Positions 51,900 to 60,208 of a stretch of DNA of 64,000 nucleotides are shown here, in pieces. A model generated the notes under the pieces. That model was not told where the DNA came from. It saw only the letters and a list, made by a program, of their open reading frames with translations, and did no database searches. Position 1 is the stretch's first letter; every line of letters begins with the position of its first letter. The stretch is from Deltaproteobacteria bacterium (GTDB taxonomy: Bacteria; Myxococcota_A; UBA9160; PR03), in NCBI GenBank assembly GCA_035063765.1, contig JAPSFT010000007.1, positions 1 to 64,000 on the forward strand. The letters are read 5' to 3'. The position numbers were made by a program, and so were the translations under genes.

Positions 51900-54143
51900 C
51901 TAGCCATCCCCGCGCGTGAGCCGCGCGTCGTGCAAGCTCGCCACGGCTCGACGCTCGCGGGCCAGCGCCGACCACGCTCCGCCCGACGGCTCGGCCGCAC
52001 TCGCCGCGAAGGCGGCTTCACCCCGGTCGTCGCCTTCGGGCGCGAGCGCGCCGATCCAGTAGTGCGCCTGCGCGCGGCGCTCGCCCGGCGGCAGCGCTGC
52101 TGCAGCGAGGGCGTAGAGAGAGGCGGCCCGGCTGCCGCTCCCCTCACGGCGCGCACGATGGGCGGCCAGCAGCGCGGCGTCGCCCAGGGGCTCTCCACCG
52201 CTGGCGGGACCGAGCTCGTCGCCGAGGCGCTCGACCGCACCGATCAGCCGCTCCCCCAGATCGAGGTCACGCGGCGCGCTGCGCGCAGCGCGCGTGAGCA
52301 CGATCAGCGCGGCGATCTGCTCCGCGGGCGCGACGGGCGCAGGAGGGACCTGCACGCGGAGCGGCACCGGCGGATCCGACGCCAGGGCGGCGGCGTTCGC
52401 TGCCGGATCCTGCGACTGCGCATCCCTGTCGAACGAGGCAGTCGCGTCGGACCGTCCCGCCGCATCCAGCGGAGCCGCCGCTGGCGCCAGGGGAGCGGGC
52501 GCGAGCAGCGGCGCCACCATTGCCGCCGCGCCGGCCGCATCACCGCGCGCCAGCGCCACCTCGGCGCGCAGCCGGCGCCAGGCGGCGCCGTCGTCGCCCG
52601 GTGCTTCGAGGCGCTCGTTGGCGGCGGCCGCGACGGCGTCGAGCTGGCCGACGGCGAGCAGGCCTTCGGCGAGCCCGAGCGCGACCGCCGCCCGGCCGCG
52701 CGGGCCGAAGCCCCGCACGACGGCTCGCTGCAGGGGCAGCGCCGCCTCCGGGCCGAGCAGCTCTGCCTGGCACCGCGCCAGCGCCGCCAACGGTGCGGGA
52801 TCCGGGGCGCGGTGCAGGAGCGCATCCAGGTGCGGTGCGAGCAGATCGACGAGCTGCGGGCAGTCGAGATCGTCACCGATCTGGGTCGACAGCCGCGCGA
52901 GCACATCGCCGAGCGTAGCGTCGGCTTCCTCGCCGCCGAGTGCCAACACCCGCTCGAGCGCGGCCGTCGGCCGGTCCGCGAGCAGGTCGAGCCGCGCCGC
53001 GAGCCGGCGCGCGTAGTCCGCGATCGGAGCCGGCTCCGGCCCATCGAGCGCTGCCAGCCGCTCCACCAACTCGGCCGTCCGCAGCTCGCGTGCAGGGGCG
53101 GCCAGGCCGCTTTCCTTCGCCAGCGCGTCGAGATCGAGCTCCAGCACACGCAGCTCCGCCAGTCGTGCAGCCGGCGCCTGCGGGTCGACCCTCCGCACGA
53201 TCTCGAGCTGTGCGCGAGCCTCTCCCTCGCGCCCGGCGCCGGCCAGCAGCTCCGCGAAGCGCAGGTGCGCCACCGCCCGATGCGGCTCGTCGAGCTCCGC
53301 TTCGAGCGCGCGCTCGAACCGGGTCCGAGCGTCGTCCGTGCGGTCGAGCGCGGCAGCCGCGGCGGCGCTGCGCACCACGAAGGGGCCGACCGGGACACCG
53401 CGCGCCGCGGCGCGCGGCAGGGCTGCATCGGCGGCAGCCAGCGCGGTGCGGCTCGCGCCGTGCGCAAGTGCGATGTCGGCAAGGCGGAGAGCGGCGAGCT
53501 CCGGGAGCCCGGCGGGCAAGCGCGGCGACACTGTGTCAGCCGTGGCGAAAGGCGCCTCGCCCGCGGGCGGTGGCATCTCCGAGCGGGCCGTGCCGTCGGC
53601 GGCGCTCCGTTCGGTCTCCCCCCCTCGCGTTGGCTCGGCCTCGTGCCCGCCCTCCGCGGCTCCCGCGTCCATGGCTTCGGTGAGCGTGCGGTAGAGCGCC
53701 TCCGCCTCCTCGACGCGCCCGGCGGCCAGCAGCGCCTCGGCGCGTAGCCAGCGCGCGGCGGCAGCGGCCTCGCCGGCGCCGGCCGCTTCGGCGAGCGACT
53801 CTGCGCGGTGTGCTTCCGCGGCCGCCTCGGGAACGAGCTCGAGCACGAGGGCAAGGGCAGCGGCGCCGAGCCAGCGGCACGCCGCGGCGTCGGCGGCCGA
53901 CAGCTCACGCGCACTGGCGAGGCGCTCTGCACGCAGGGCGAGCCGGGCTCCGCGGGTCGGAAGCGGGGGCGGCGCCTCCGCGGGACACGCCCAGGCGACC
54001 GGAAGGTCGATCGGCGGCGTCGCCGTGGCGTCCCCGTAGAGCGCCCACCAGGGATCCGGCATCGCGGCTTGCGCGGGAACACCCGGCCCGGACGCGCCGG
54101 CGAGCAAGAGCGCCGTGGCCAGGACCCGCCGGCAGACACTCAT
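51900..54143 (-). CDS. Secreted helical-repeat (TPR-like) protein
   Basis: The 747-residue protein has a signal peptide (RRVLATALLLAGASGPGVPA). The mature part is a long array of alpha-helical hairpins with TPR-like periodicity. Examples are AAAARWLRAEALLAAGRVEE then AEALYRTLTEAMD, and AHLRFAELLAGAGREGEARA then QLEIVRRVDPQAP. Two Ala/Pro-rich insertions occur near residues 170-205 and 540-590. It is probably periplasmic. It is translationally coupled to the PilZ gene (ATGA) within the flagellar cluster. The layout recalls large TPR proteins of flagellar motors or gliding machinery, but no specific homologue is recognised. Confidence 0.7.
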   Translation of the reverse strand: MSVCRRVLATALLLAGASGPGVPAQAAMPDPWWALYGDATATPPIDLPVAWACPAEAPPPLPTRGARLALRAERLASARELSAADAAACRWLGAAALALVLELVPEAAAEAHRAESLAEAAGAGEAAAAARWLRAEALLAAGRVEEAEALYRTLTEAMDAGAAEGGHEAEPTRGGETERSAADGTARSEMPPPAGEAPFATADTVSPRLPAGLPELAALRLADIALAHGASRTALAAADAALPRAAARGVPVGPFVVRSAAAAAALDRTDDARTRFERALEAELDEPHRAVAHLRFAELLAGAGREGEARAQLEIVRRVDPQAPAARLAELRVLELDLDALAKESGLAAPARELRTAELVERLAALDGPEPAPIADYARRLAARLDLLADRPTAALERVLALGGEEADATLGDVLARLSTQIGDDLDCPQLVDLLAPHLDALLHRAPDPAPLAALARCQAELLGPEAALPLQRAVVRGFGPRGRAAVALGLAEGLLAVGQLDAVAAAANERLEAPGDDGAAWRRLRAEVALARGDAAGAAAMVAPLLAPAPLAPAAAPLDAAGRSDATASFDRDAQSQDPAANAAALASDPPVPLRVQVPPAPVAPAEQIAALIVLTRAARSAPRDLDLGERLIGAVERLGDELGPASGGEPLGDAALLAAHRARREGSGSRAASLYALAAAALPPGERRAQAHYWIGALAPEGDDRGEAAFAASAAEPSGGAWSALARERRAVASLHDARLTRGDG

Positions 54144-54682
54144 CGGACGGCGCCTTCCGGTCGCATGCGATGCCGCTGGGCCAGATCCACCCGATTCACG
54201 AGGCGCACGATCGCGTCGCGATCGCTCTCGTCGATCAGCCGGAAGCGCACGCTCACCTCGTCATGCGCGGCGTCGCGCCCGCCCGGGTAGCGCGCGACGA
54301 GCTCCCCGATCGCGGTGACCGGGCCCGCCGTCTGGCCGAGCAGCAGCTCTACCAGCACATCGTCGCCCGCCGCCAGGTCTTCGTCCTCGCATTCCATGCG
54401 CATGCCTGCGCCGGAGATGACGACGCGGCGTAGCGCCTGGGGATCGAGCGGCCGCGGTAGCGTGGGATCGAGCAGGGCGATCATGCGGTCGATCTTGAAC
54501 TCGAGCTGGCGAGCCCAGGCCGGTGCGCTGAGGTCCGCCTGGCCATCGCCGTCAGGATCGGGCCCGGCCAGGCGCTGCTCGAGCGTCGCGACGTCGGCGA
54601 GCGTCGCACGCCGCAGCCGTGCGGCAAGGCGCGTCTCGACGCGGTAGTAGGAGCGGGTCGAGCCGGCGATGCGTTGGGCCAC
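54140..54682 (-). CDS. PilZ-domain protein
   Basis: The 180-residue protein opens with TRSYYRVETRLAARLRR, the R-x-x-x-R part of the cyclic-di-GMP binding motif. The second part, normally (D/N)xSxxG, reads VVISGAGMRME. It continues as strands to VSVRFRLIDESDRDAIVRLV. A helical insertion of about 60 residues separates the two halves, as in PilZ proteins of flagellar or gliding clusters. It probably reports c-di-GMP level to the motor or export machinery. It sits 3 bases after the first gene of the operon and overlaps the helical-repeat gene. Confidence 0.78.
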   Translation of the reverse strand: MAQRIAGSTRSYYRVETRLAARLRRATLADVATLEQRLAGPDPDGDGQADLSAPAWARQLEFKIDRMIALLDPTLPRPLDPQALRRVVISGAGMRMECEDEDLAAGDDVLVELLLGQTAGPVTAIGELVARYPGGRDAAHDEVSVRFRLIDESDRDAIVRLVNRVDLAQRHRMRPEGAVR

Positions 54683-54685
54683 GGT

Positions 54686-55294
54686 TCAGCCCTCCGCCGC
54701 AGCGGCGGCACCGGCCGTGTGGAGCGCCCGGAGCCGGCCGGCGAGCGCCTCGACCCGCGCCGCCAGCTCGTAGTCGAGCAGGTCGGCGAGCGCCAGGAGG
54801 TCTCCGCGCTCATGGGCGGCGACTGCGGCCGCCAGTGGCGCGCGCAGCGCGATGGCGGTGGCGGCGGGCAGGTCGCGCGCCTCGGTGAGAGCGGCGCCCA
54901 CGACCGCGAGAGCGTGCAGGAGCATCTCGAGCGCTTCGCAGGCCTCCGCCCACAACGCCACGGCCCGCCCGGACTCGCCCGCGCGCAGCAGGCCGGCGGC
55001 GCGCGCCAGTGCGGCCGCAAGCCCCGGCGCGTAGTCGGCGGCGCTCTCCAGCGCGTCGATCGCGACGCCACGGAGTGGACGCGAGATCACATCGATCTTC
55101 GCCACGCCGTCGCTCGCCAGCTCGTACAACTCGGGAAACTCGCTTTCGTCGATCGCCCGTCCGTCCACGTGCACCGCCACCAGCACGTGCTCTTCGCCAT
55201 CCGCGTGCAGACAGGCTTCGAGCGCCGCACCCACGGTCGGGTGACGCCCTGGATCGAGCCGGTCGAGCCGACCGTTGTGGCGCAAAGCCGTCAT
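54686..55294 (-). CDS. Hypothetical protein, first gene of the sigma-54-controlled cluster
   Basis: A 202-residue protein with no recognised family. The first 75 residues form a small alpha/beta part (ALEACLHADGEEHVLVAVHV then DGRAIDESEFPELYELASDG). The rest is helical and rich in Ala and Leu, ending in LLALADLLDYELAARVEALA. It lies about 50 bases behind a sigma-54 promoter. The helical segment resembles small flagellar chaperones in composition only. The function is unknown. Confidence 0.65.
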   Translation of the reverse strand: MTALRHNGRLDRLDPGRHPTVGAALEACLHADGEEHVLVAVHVDGRAIDESEFPELYELASDGVAKIDVISRPLRGVAIDALESAADYAPGLAAALARAAGLLRAGESGRAVALWAEACEALEMLLHALAVVGAALTEARDLPAATAIALRAPLAAAVAAHERGDLLALADLLDYELAARVEALAGRLRALHTAGAAAAAEG

Positions 55295-55353
55295 CGGGCC
55301 CCTCCGTCGCCGACACACGAATGGATTCCGTGCGGCGCACCCACCCGCAGAGA

Positions 55354-55368
55354 GCAAGGACGGTGCCA
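55354..55368 (-). promoter_or_regulatory. Sigma-54 promoter of the minus-strand flagellar cluster
   Basis: The minus strand reads TGGCACCGTCCTTGC followed by T: the -24 TGGCAC and -12 TTGC elements with 10 bases between GG and GC. The predicted transcript start near 55342 leaves a leader of about 48 bases to the ATG at 55294. Confidence 0.82.
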
Positions 55369-55483
55369 AGCCCATCCGCGCGTGAGCGCTGGGCGCAGGT
55401 CGACGGGTTTCGCCCGCACGCAGGGTGCCTACCAGCGGGCCGTCGCGGCGCGCAGCCGCCGCCGCGCCGGCCGCCACCCGAAA

Positions 55484-55498
55484 GGCACGCCGCTTGCA
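55484..55498 (+). promoter_or_regulatory. Sigma-54-like promoter of the glycan operon
   Basis: The plus strand reads GGCACGCCGCTTGCA, preceded by A in place of the consensus T. GG and GC are separated by exactly 10 bases. The transcript would start near 55509, some 70 bases before the NeuB-type gene. It lies 115 bases from the divergent flagellar sigma-54 promoter, so the two operons may share enhancer sites. Confidence 0.72.
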
Positions 55499-55578
55499 GT
55501 TGCCCCCGGCGACCGCCCCTGGCCGGCTGCGAAGGGCCTGGCGATTTGCAGGATGGAGCGAACGCCTTGCAGAGCGAA

Positions 55579-56493
55579 ATGCGCGACGAGCAGAAGCTGC
55601 CGACCGCACCGGATCCGGGACGGGTGATCTTCGTCGCCGAGGTGGCGAGCAACCACGCCCGCGACCTCGACCGCGCACTGGCCTTCGTCGATACCGCGGC
55701 CGAGATCGGCTGCGACGTCGTGAAGTTCCAGCTCTTCCGCGTACGCGAGCTGTTCGCGGCCGAGGTGCTCGCGGGCAGCGCCACGCACCGCGCGCGCGAG
55801 GCGTGGGAGCTTCCCGAAGCGTTCGTGCCCATCCTCGCCGAACGCGCACGCGCGCGCGGGCTCGGCTTCTCTTGCACGCCGTTCCATCTCGACGCCGTCG
55901 ACTTGCTGGCGCCCTGCGTGGACTTCCTGAAGATCGCCTCCTACGAGCTGCTGTGGGAGGACCTGCTGCGCGCCTGCGCGCGGAGCGGGCTTCCCGTCGT
56001 GCTCTCGACCGGCATGGCAACGCTCGCGGAGGTGGAGCACGCGGCACGCGTGCTCGCCGCGAACGGCTGCCGAGACCTCGGCCTTCTCCACTGCGTGTCG
56101 CTCTACCCGACACCGCCGAGCGCCGCGAACCTGGGCGCGCTCGGCACCTTGCGCGCGCTGGCGCCGGCGCTGCCCGGCGTACGGCTACGGATCGGCTGGT
56201 CCGACCACAGCGCAGATCCCGCCGTCGTGTTGCGTGCCGTGCACCGGCACGGCGCCGAAATCGTCGAGCTGCACCTCGACCTCGACGGAGCGGGTGCCGA
56301 GTTCGAGCCGGGGCATTGCTGGCTGCCGGAGCGCGCCGCCGAGACGATCCGGCTGGTACGCACCGGTCTGGCTGCCGACGGCGACGGCACCAAGGAGCCG
56401 GACGCCGGTGAAGCCGACGAACGCGCCTGGCGCGCCGATCCGGCCGACGGCCTGCGCCCGCTCCGGACGACGCGAGCGGGGCTGGCGGCGTGA
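55579..56493 (+). CDS. NeuB-family (nonulosonic acid synthase-type) enzyme without SAF domain
   Basis: The 304-residue TIM barrel is of the NeuB family. It has IFVAEVASNHARDLDRALAF, EIGCDVVKFQLF, GLGFSCTPFHLDAVDLL, FLKIASYELLWEDLL, GLPVVLSTGMATLAEVEHAA, GLLHCVSLYPTPPSAANLGA and RIGWSDHSADP in order. Members condense PEP with a sugar to make sialic-, pseudaminic- or legionaminic-type acids. The C-terminal SAF (antifreeze-like) domain of standard NeuB is absent; the protein ends about 60 residues earlier. A TTG at 55567 is an alternative start. First gene of the nine-gene glycan operon. Confidence 0.82.
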   Translation: MRDEQKLPTAPDPGRVIFVAEVASNHARDLDRALAFVDTAAEIGCDVVKFQLFRVRELFAAEVLAGSATHRAREAWELPEAFVPILAERARARGLGFSCTPFHLDAVDLLAPCVDFLKIASYELLWEDLLRACARSGLPVVLSTGMATLAEVEHAARVLAANGCRDLGLLHCVSLYPTPPSAANLGALGTLRALAPALPGVRLRIGWSDHSADPAVVLRAVHRHGAEIVELHLDLDGAGAEFEPGHCWLPERAAETIRLVRTGLAADGDGTKEPDAGEADERAWRADPADGLRPLRTTRAGLAA

Positions 56494-57518
56494 GCGTGCC
56501 CGTCGTCCTGCGCTGCTTCTTCACGGCCGGCGCGCGCTACGGCCTCGGCCACGCCATGCGCACCCTCGAAGTGGCGCGCGAGGCCGTCGACCGCAACTGG
56601 TCCGTGGCGCTGGCCCTGCGCGGTGACGCAGCGGCCCACGCGCTGTGTGCCGAGCTGCTACCCGCCGCGGAGATCGAGCCCTGGACCGGGCCCGACGACG
56701 CTGCGCGTCCCGCACGCCACCTGTTCTTCGACACGCGTGAGCCGATCGCCGAGGAGCTGCGCCGCGGCGGCGCAGCCGGTGCCCACCGCGTCGTGCTCGA
56801 TCGCACCGATCACGTCGACGACGCCGAACTCAGCGTGTTGCCCAACCTGCACGGCTCCGGCCGTCGCCACCCGCGCCTGCTCCAGGGCGGGCGCTGGTGT
56901 GTGATCCCGAGGGAGTTCCGCGCGCTCGCCGCGCGTTGCGAGACACCGGCGCGCAGCGGCGTGCTCGTCACGATGGGCGGCGCCGACCCGCACGACCTGA
57001 CTGGCACGCTCTGCGAGCCGCTCGGCAAGGCGCTCGCCGCCGCGGGCGCCGATCTCGGCCCCGTCCACGTGCTGATCGGCCGCTGCTTCGGGCGGCGAGA
57101 GACGCTGCTTCGGCGCATCGACCAGCTCGGCTTCCGCGTACACACGGATCTCGACCGGAGCACGCTCGGACTGCTCATGCAGCGCAGCGTGTTCGCCGTG
57201 TGCGGCTTCGGCACGACGGTCTACGAGCTGGCCTGGTTCGGAACGCCGGCCCTGTACCTCGCGCACGGCCTCGAGGACGCAGCCGACGCCGAGGGGCTGG
57301 AAGCGATCGGCGTCGGCGGCCTCGGCGGCGCCGCGCCCACCATCGAGCCGGAAGCCCTGCACCGGCGGCTGCTCGAGACGGTGCTCGATCCGGAGTGGCG
57401 CCGGCCGCGTTCCGCGCGGGCGCGCGCGCTGCTCGGCGACGGGCGGGGCGCGGTTCGGCTCGTCGAGGCGATGGACGCCGCGCGGTGCGCGATCGCGAGC
57501 GAGGGGGGACAGAGGTGA
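56490..57518 (+). CDS. PseG-like nucleotide-sugar hydrolase or glycosyltransferase-fold protein
   Basis: The 342-residue GT-B-type protein starts RCFFTAGARYGLGHAMRTLE, like the G-x-G-H-x-x-R motif of PseG (FlmD/SpsG). Later it has GVLVTMGGADPHDLT, the strongly conserved nucleotide-binding block, and AVCGFGTTVYELAWFGTPAL near the C-terminus. PseG removes UDP from UDP-sugars in the pseudaminic acid route. The usual catalytic His is present in GLGHAMR. The GTG start overlaps the NeuB-type stop (GTGA). Here it could prepare the substrate of the NeuB-type enzyme. Confidence 0.8.
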   Translation: MSVPVVLRCFFTAGARYGLGHAMRTLEVAREAVDRNWSVALALRGDAAAHALCAELLPAAEIEPWTGPDDAARPARHLFFDTREPIAEELRRGGAAGAHRVVLDRTDHVDDAELSVLPNLHGSGRRHPRLLQGGRWCVIPREFRALAARCETPARSGVLVTMGGADPHDLTGTLCEPLGKALAAAGADLGPVHVLIGRCFGRRETLLRRIDQLGFRVHTDLDRSTLGLLMQRSVFAVCGFGTTVYELAWFGTPALYLAHGLEDAADAEGLEAIGVGGLGGAAPTIEPEALHRRLLETVLDPEWRRPRSARARALLGDGRGAVRLVEAMDAARCAIASEGGQR

Positions 57519-58246
57519 GGCTACGGGGCAAGGTGTGCCTGGTGACGGGGGGGAGCCGCGGGCTGGGTGCGGCGATCGTACGCGCCTTTGCGCGCGAGGG
57601 CGCGATTGCGGTGCCCACGTACTGCACGGGCCGCGCCGACGCGGAGAAGCTCGCGGCCGACGCCGGCTGCGCCGAGCCGCTGGCGCTCGACGTGCGCGAT
57701 CGCACGAGCGTGCGCGGAGCGATGGCGACGGTGGCCGCCCGCTACGGCCGCATCGACGTGCTCGTCAACAACGCGGGCGTCAACGTGACCGGCGACTTCG
57801 ACCAGATCAGCGACGCCCAGTGGGACGCGGTGCTCGACGTCGACTTGAAGGGTGTCTTCGTGTGCTGCCAGGAGGCGCTGCCGTACCTGCCGCAGGGCGG
57901 GCGCGTGATCAACGTCGGCTCGCTGTCGGGCGAGTACGGCGGCCCGCGCACCCCCTCCTACGCCGCCGCCAAGGCTGGCGTGATGGCGCTGACCCACTGC
58001 CTGGCCCGCTTCCTCGGGCCCCGCGGCATCACCGTGAACTGCCTCTCGCCGGGCGTGATCGACTCCGAGCTCACGGACCGCTCGATGCCGGCGTCGCTGC
58101 GCGACCGCATCCTGCCGACGATCCTGCTCGGCCGCCTCGGTCGACCCGACGAGGTACCCGGTGCCGCCGTCTTCCTGGCCTCCGACGAGGCCAGCTACGT
58201 CACCGCGCAGACGATCTCGGTGAACGGCGGCGCGTGGGTGCGATGA
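57515..58246 (+). CDS. Short-chain dehydrogenase/reductase (FabG-like)
   Basis: The 243-residue classical SDR has cofactor motif VTGGSRGLGAAIVRAF, the structural NNAG in DVLVNNAGVNVTGDF, and catalytic Ser/Tyr/Lys in VINVGSLSGEYGGPRTPSYA then AAKAG. The C-terminal block is PRGITVNCLSPGVIDSELTD, with SVNGGAWVR at the end. It is an NAD(P)-dependent oxidoreductase, probably acting on the sugar or sugar acid of this pathway. The GTG start overlaps the preceding stop. Confidence 0.9.
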   Translation: MRLRGKVCLVTGGSRGLGAAIVRAFAREGAIAVPTYCTGRADAEKLAADAGCAEPLALDVRDRTSVRGAMATVAARYGRIDVLVNNAGVNVTGDFDQISDAQWDAVLDVDLKGVFVCCQEALPYLPQGGRVINVGSLSGEYGGPRTPSYAAAKAGVMALTHCLARFLGPRGITVNCLSPGVIDSELTDRSMPASLRDRILPTILLGRLGRPDEVPGAAVFLASDEASYVTAQTISVNGGAWVR

Positions 58247-59547
58247 GCGCGCTGGCGGGACGCCACCTCCTGCTGGTCGGCGGGGGCCGTGAGGCGCTGC
58301 CCGGCTTCGCACGCCTGCGCGCGCTCGGCGCCCGGCTCGCGGTGAGCGACCGGGATCCCGCAGCCCCCGGCTTCGCCCTCGCCGACGAGCGCCTGCTCGC
58401 CAGCACCTACGACGCCGAGGCGACAGTGGCTGCCGCTCGCGCCCTGCACGCGCGCCTGCCGCTCGACGGCGTGCTCACGATCGCGGCCGACGTACCCGTC
58501 ACCGTGGCGAGCGTCGCCGACGCGCTGGGCCTGCCCGGACTCCCGCTCGCCGCTGCACGCCGCGCGGCGGACAAGCTTGCGATGAAGGAAGCGCTGCGCG
58601 CGGGCGGCGTGCCGGTACCCGAGTTCGCTCCGGTAGCCTCCGCTGCCGACCTGAGCTCCGCGCTGCGCCGTATCGGGCTGCCAGCGATCGTGAAGCCGGT
58701 CGACAGCCGTGGCGCGCGTGGCGTGGTCCGGCTGCGCCCGGGCGACGACGTCGCGGCGGCCTTCGCCGCCGCGCAAGCGGCCTCGCCGGCGGGTCGCGTG
58801 CTGGTGGAGCGCTTCGTCCCCGGACCACAGCTCTCGAGCGAGTCCTTCGTCGCGGGCGACACGATCGCGACGCCTGGCCTCGCCGATCGGAACTACGAGT
58901 GGCTCGAGGCGTGCGCGCCGCACGTCATCGAGAACGGTGGCCTCCAGCCGGCCCGGGCGGCCACCGTGCTGGCGCCACGCGTCGACGCGCTGGTGCGCGC
59001 CGCCGCGCATGCGCTCGGCCTGCCGGGCGGCATCGTGAAGGGTGACCTCGTGGTCGACGAGGACGGCACCCTGCGCGTGATCGAGGTGGCGGCGCGGCTC
59101 TCGGGGGGCGCCTTCTGCACGCTCACGATTCCGCTCTCGACCGGTGTAGACCTCGTCGCTGCCGCCGCGTGTCACGCCGTCGGCGTTCCCGTCGATCCGA
59201 CGACGCTGCGGCCGCGCCGCGCGACGCCGGTGGCGAATCGCTTCTTCCGGCCGCCGCCGGGACGATTGCGCGCGGTCACGGGCTTCGCCGCGGCGGCGCG
59301 CCTGCCCGGCGTCGCGTGGGCCGAGCTCACCGTCGAGCCCGGCGACCGGATCCGCCCGCTGACCGACCACACCTGCCGCGTCGGCTCCGTGATCGCGATC
59401 GGCGAAGGCGCCGACCAGGCGATCGCGCGCGCCGAGGCCGCCGTCGCGGCCGTGCGCTTCGATGTCGAACCCGAGGCCGCATCACCCGCGGCCGTTACGG
59501 AGGAAAACCACCGTGAAGCTCTTCCTCGATACGGCCTCGCTCGCTGA
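58243..59547 (+). CDS. ATP-grasp enzyme
   Basis: The 434-residue protein has a Rossmann-like N-terminal domain (LLLVGGGREALPGFARLRAL). The ATP-grasp core follows, with ARRAADKLAMKEALRAGGVP, GLPAIVKPVDSRGARGVVRL, VLVERFVPGPQLSSESFVAG, and GDLVVDEDGTLRVIEVAARL then SGG. This is the carbamoyl-phosphate-synthase-like group that ligates a carboxylate to an amine or other nucleophile using ATP. In this operon the nonulosonate carboxyl group would be a natural target, which is inference. The ATG overlaps the SDR stop; the end overlaps the next gene by 35 bases. Confidence 0.85.
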   Translation: MSALAGRHLLLVGGGREALPGFARLRALGARLAVSDRDPAAPGFALADERLLASTYDAEATVAAARALHARLPLDGVLTIAADVPVTVASVADALGLPGLPLAAARRAADKLAMKEALRAGGVPVPEFAPVASAADLSSALRRIGLPAIVKPVDSRGARGVVRLRPGDDVAAAFAAAQAASPAGRVLVERFVPGPQLSSESFVAGDTIATPGLADRNYEWLEACAPHVIENGGLQPARAATVLAPRVDALVRAAAHALGLPGGIVKGDLVVDEDGTLRVIEVAARLSGGAFCTLTIPLSTGVDLVAAAACHAVGVPVDPTTLRPRRATPVANRFFRPPPGRLRAVTGFAAAARLPGVAWAELTVEPGDRIRPLTDHTCRVGSVIAIGEGADQAIARAEAAVAAVRFDVEPEAASPAAVTEENHREALPRYGLAR

Positions 59548-60208
59548 GATCGAGCGGCTCGCGCCGCTCGGCCTGGTCGACGGGGTCACCAGCAACCCGG
59601 CGTTGCTCGCGCGCGAGCCGGGTGAACCCCTCGACGTGCTGCGCGCGATCGCGGCACGCGTCGCCGGCCCCGTGTCCGCGCAGGTGACGCACGGCGACGC
59701 CAAGGAGATGGTGGCACAGGGTCGCGGACTCGCCGCGCTGGCGCCGAACGTCGTGGTCAAACTTCCCGCCGACCGCGCCGGCCTGGAGGCCGCCCGCACG
59801 CTCGGTGCGGAGGGCATCCCGTGCAACGTGACGCTCTGCTTCGAGCCCGCGCAGATCGTGGCCTTCGCACGGGTGCCCGTCGCCTACGTGAGCCTGATCC
59901 TCGGCCGCACGGAGGACTTCGGGCTCGGTGACGAGCAGCGCGTGGCGGACGCCGCCAGCCTGCTCGCGCGCCTCGGCTCGCCGACCGAGCTGCTCGTCGC
60001 GAGCGTGCGCAACCCCGGCCACCTGCGACTCGCCGCGCTGGCCGGCGCGCACGTTGCCACGGTGCCGCCCGCCACCTGGGACCTCGTACTCGACCACCCG
60101 CTCACCGGCCGGGGCCTCGACGATTTCGCACGCAGCTGGCTCACCCTGCCTGCGCCGCGCCGCGCCGCCTACGACGCGCTGGGGACCCCGTGCCCGGGCG
60201 CGTGCTAG
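59513..60208 (+). CDS. Transaldolase / fructose-6-phosphate aldolase-like protein
   Basis: The 231-residue barrel opens with KLFLDTASLAEIERLAPLGL then VDGVTSNPALLAREP, the transaldolase TSNP motif. The Schiff-base lysine is expected at K83 in NVVVKLPADRAGLEAARTL, matching the K of the MipB/TalC group. NVTLCFEPAQIVAFA and YVSLILGRTEDFG follow. It probably forms or cleaves a C-C bond in a phosphorylated sugar precursor. The GTG start at 59513 has GGAGG ten bases upstream, inside the end of the ATP-grasp gene. Confidence 0.85.
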   Translation: MKLFLDTASLAEIERLAPLGLVDGVTSNPALLAREPGEPLDVLRAIAARVAGPVSAQVTHGDAKEMVAQGRGLAALAPNVVVKLPADRAGLEAARTLGAEGIPCNVTLCFEPAQIVAFARVPVAYVSLILGRTEDFGLGDEQRVADAASLLARLGSPTELLVASVRNPGHLRLAALAGAHVATVPPATWDLVLDHPLTGRGLDDFARSWLTLPAPRRAAYDALGTPCPGAC

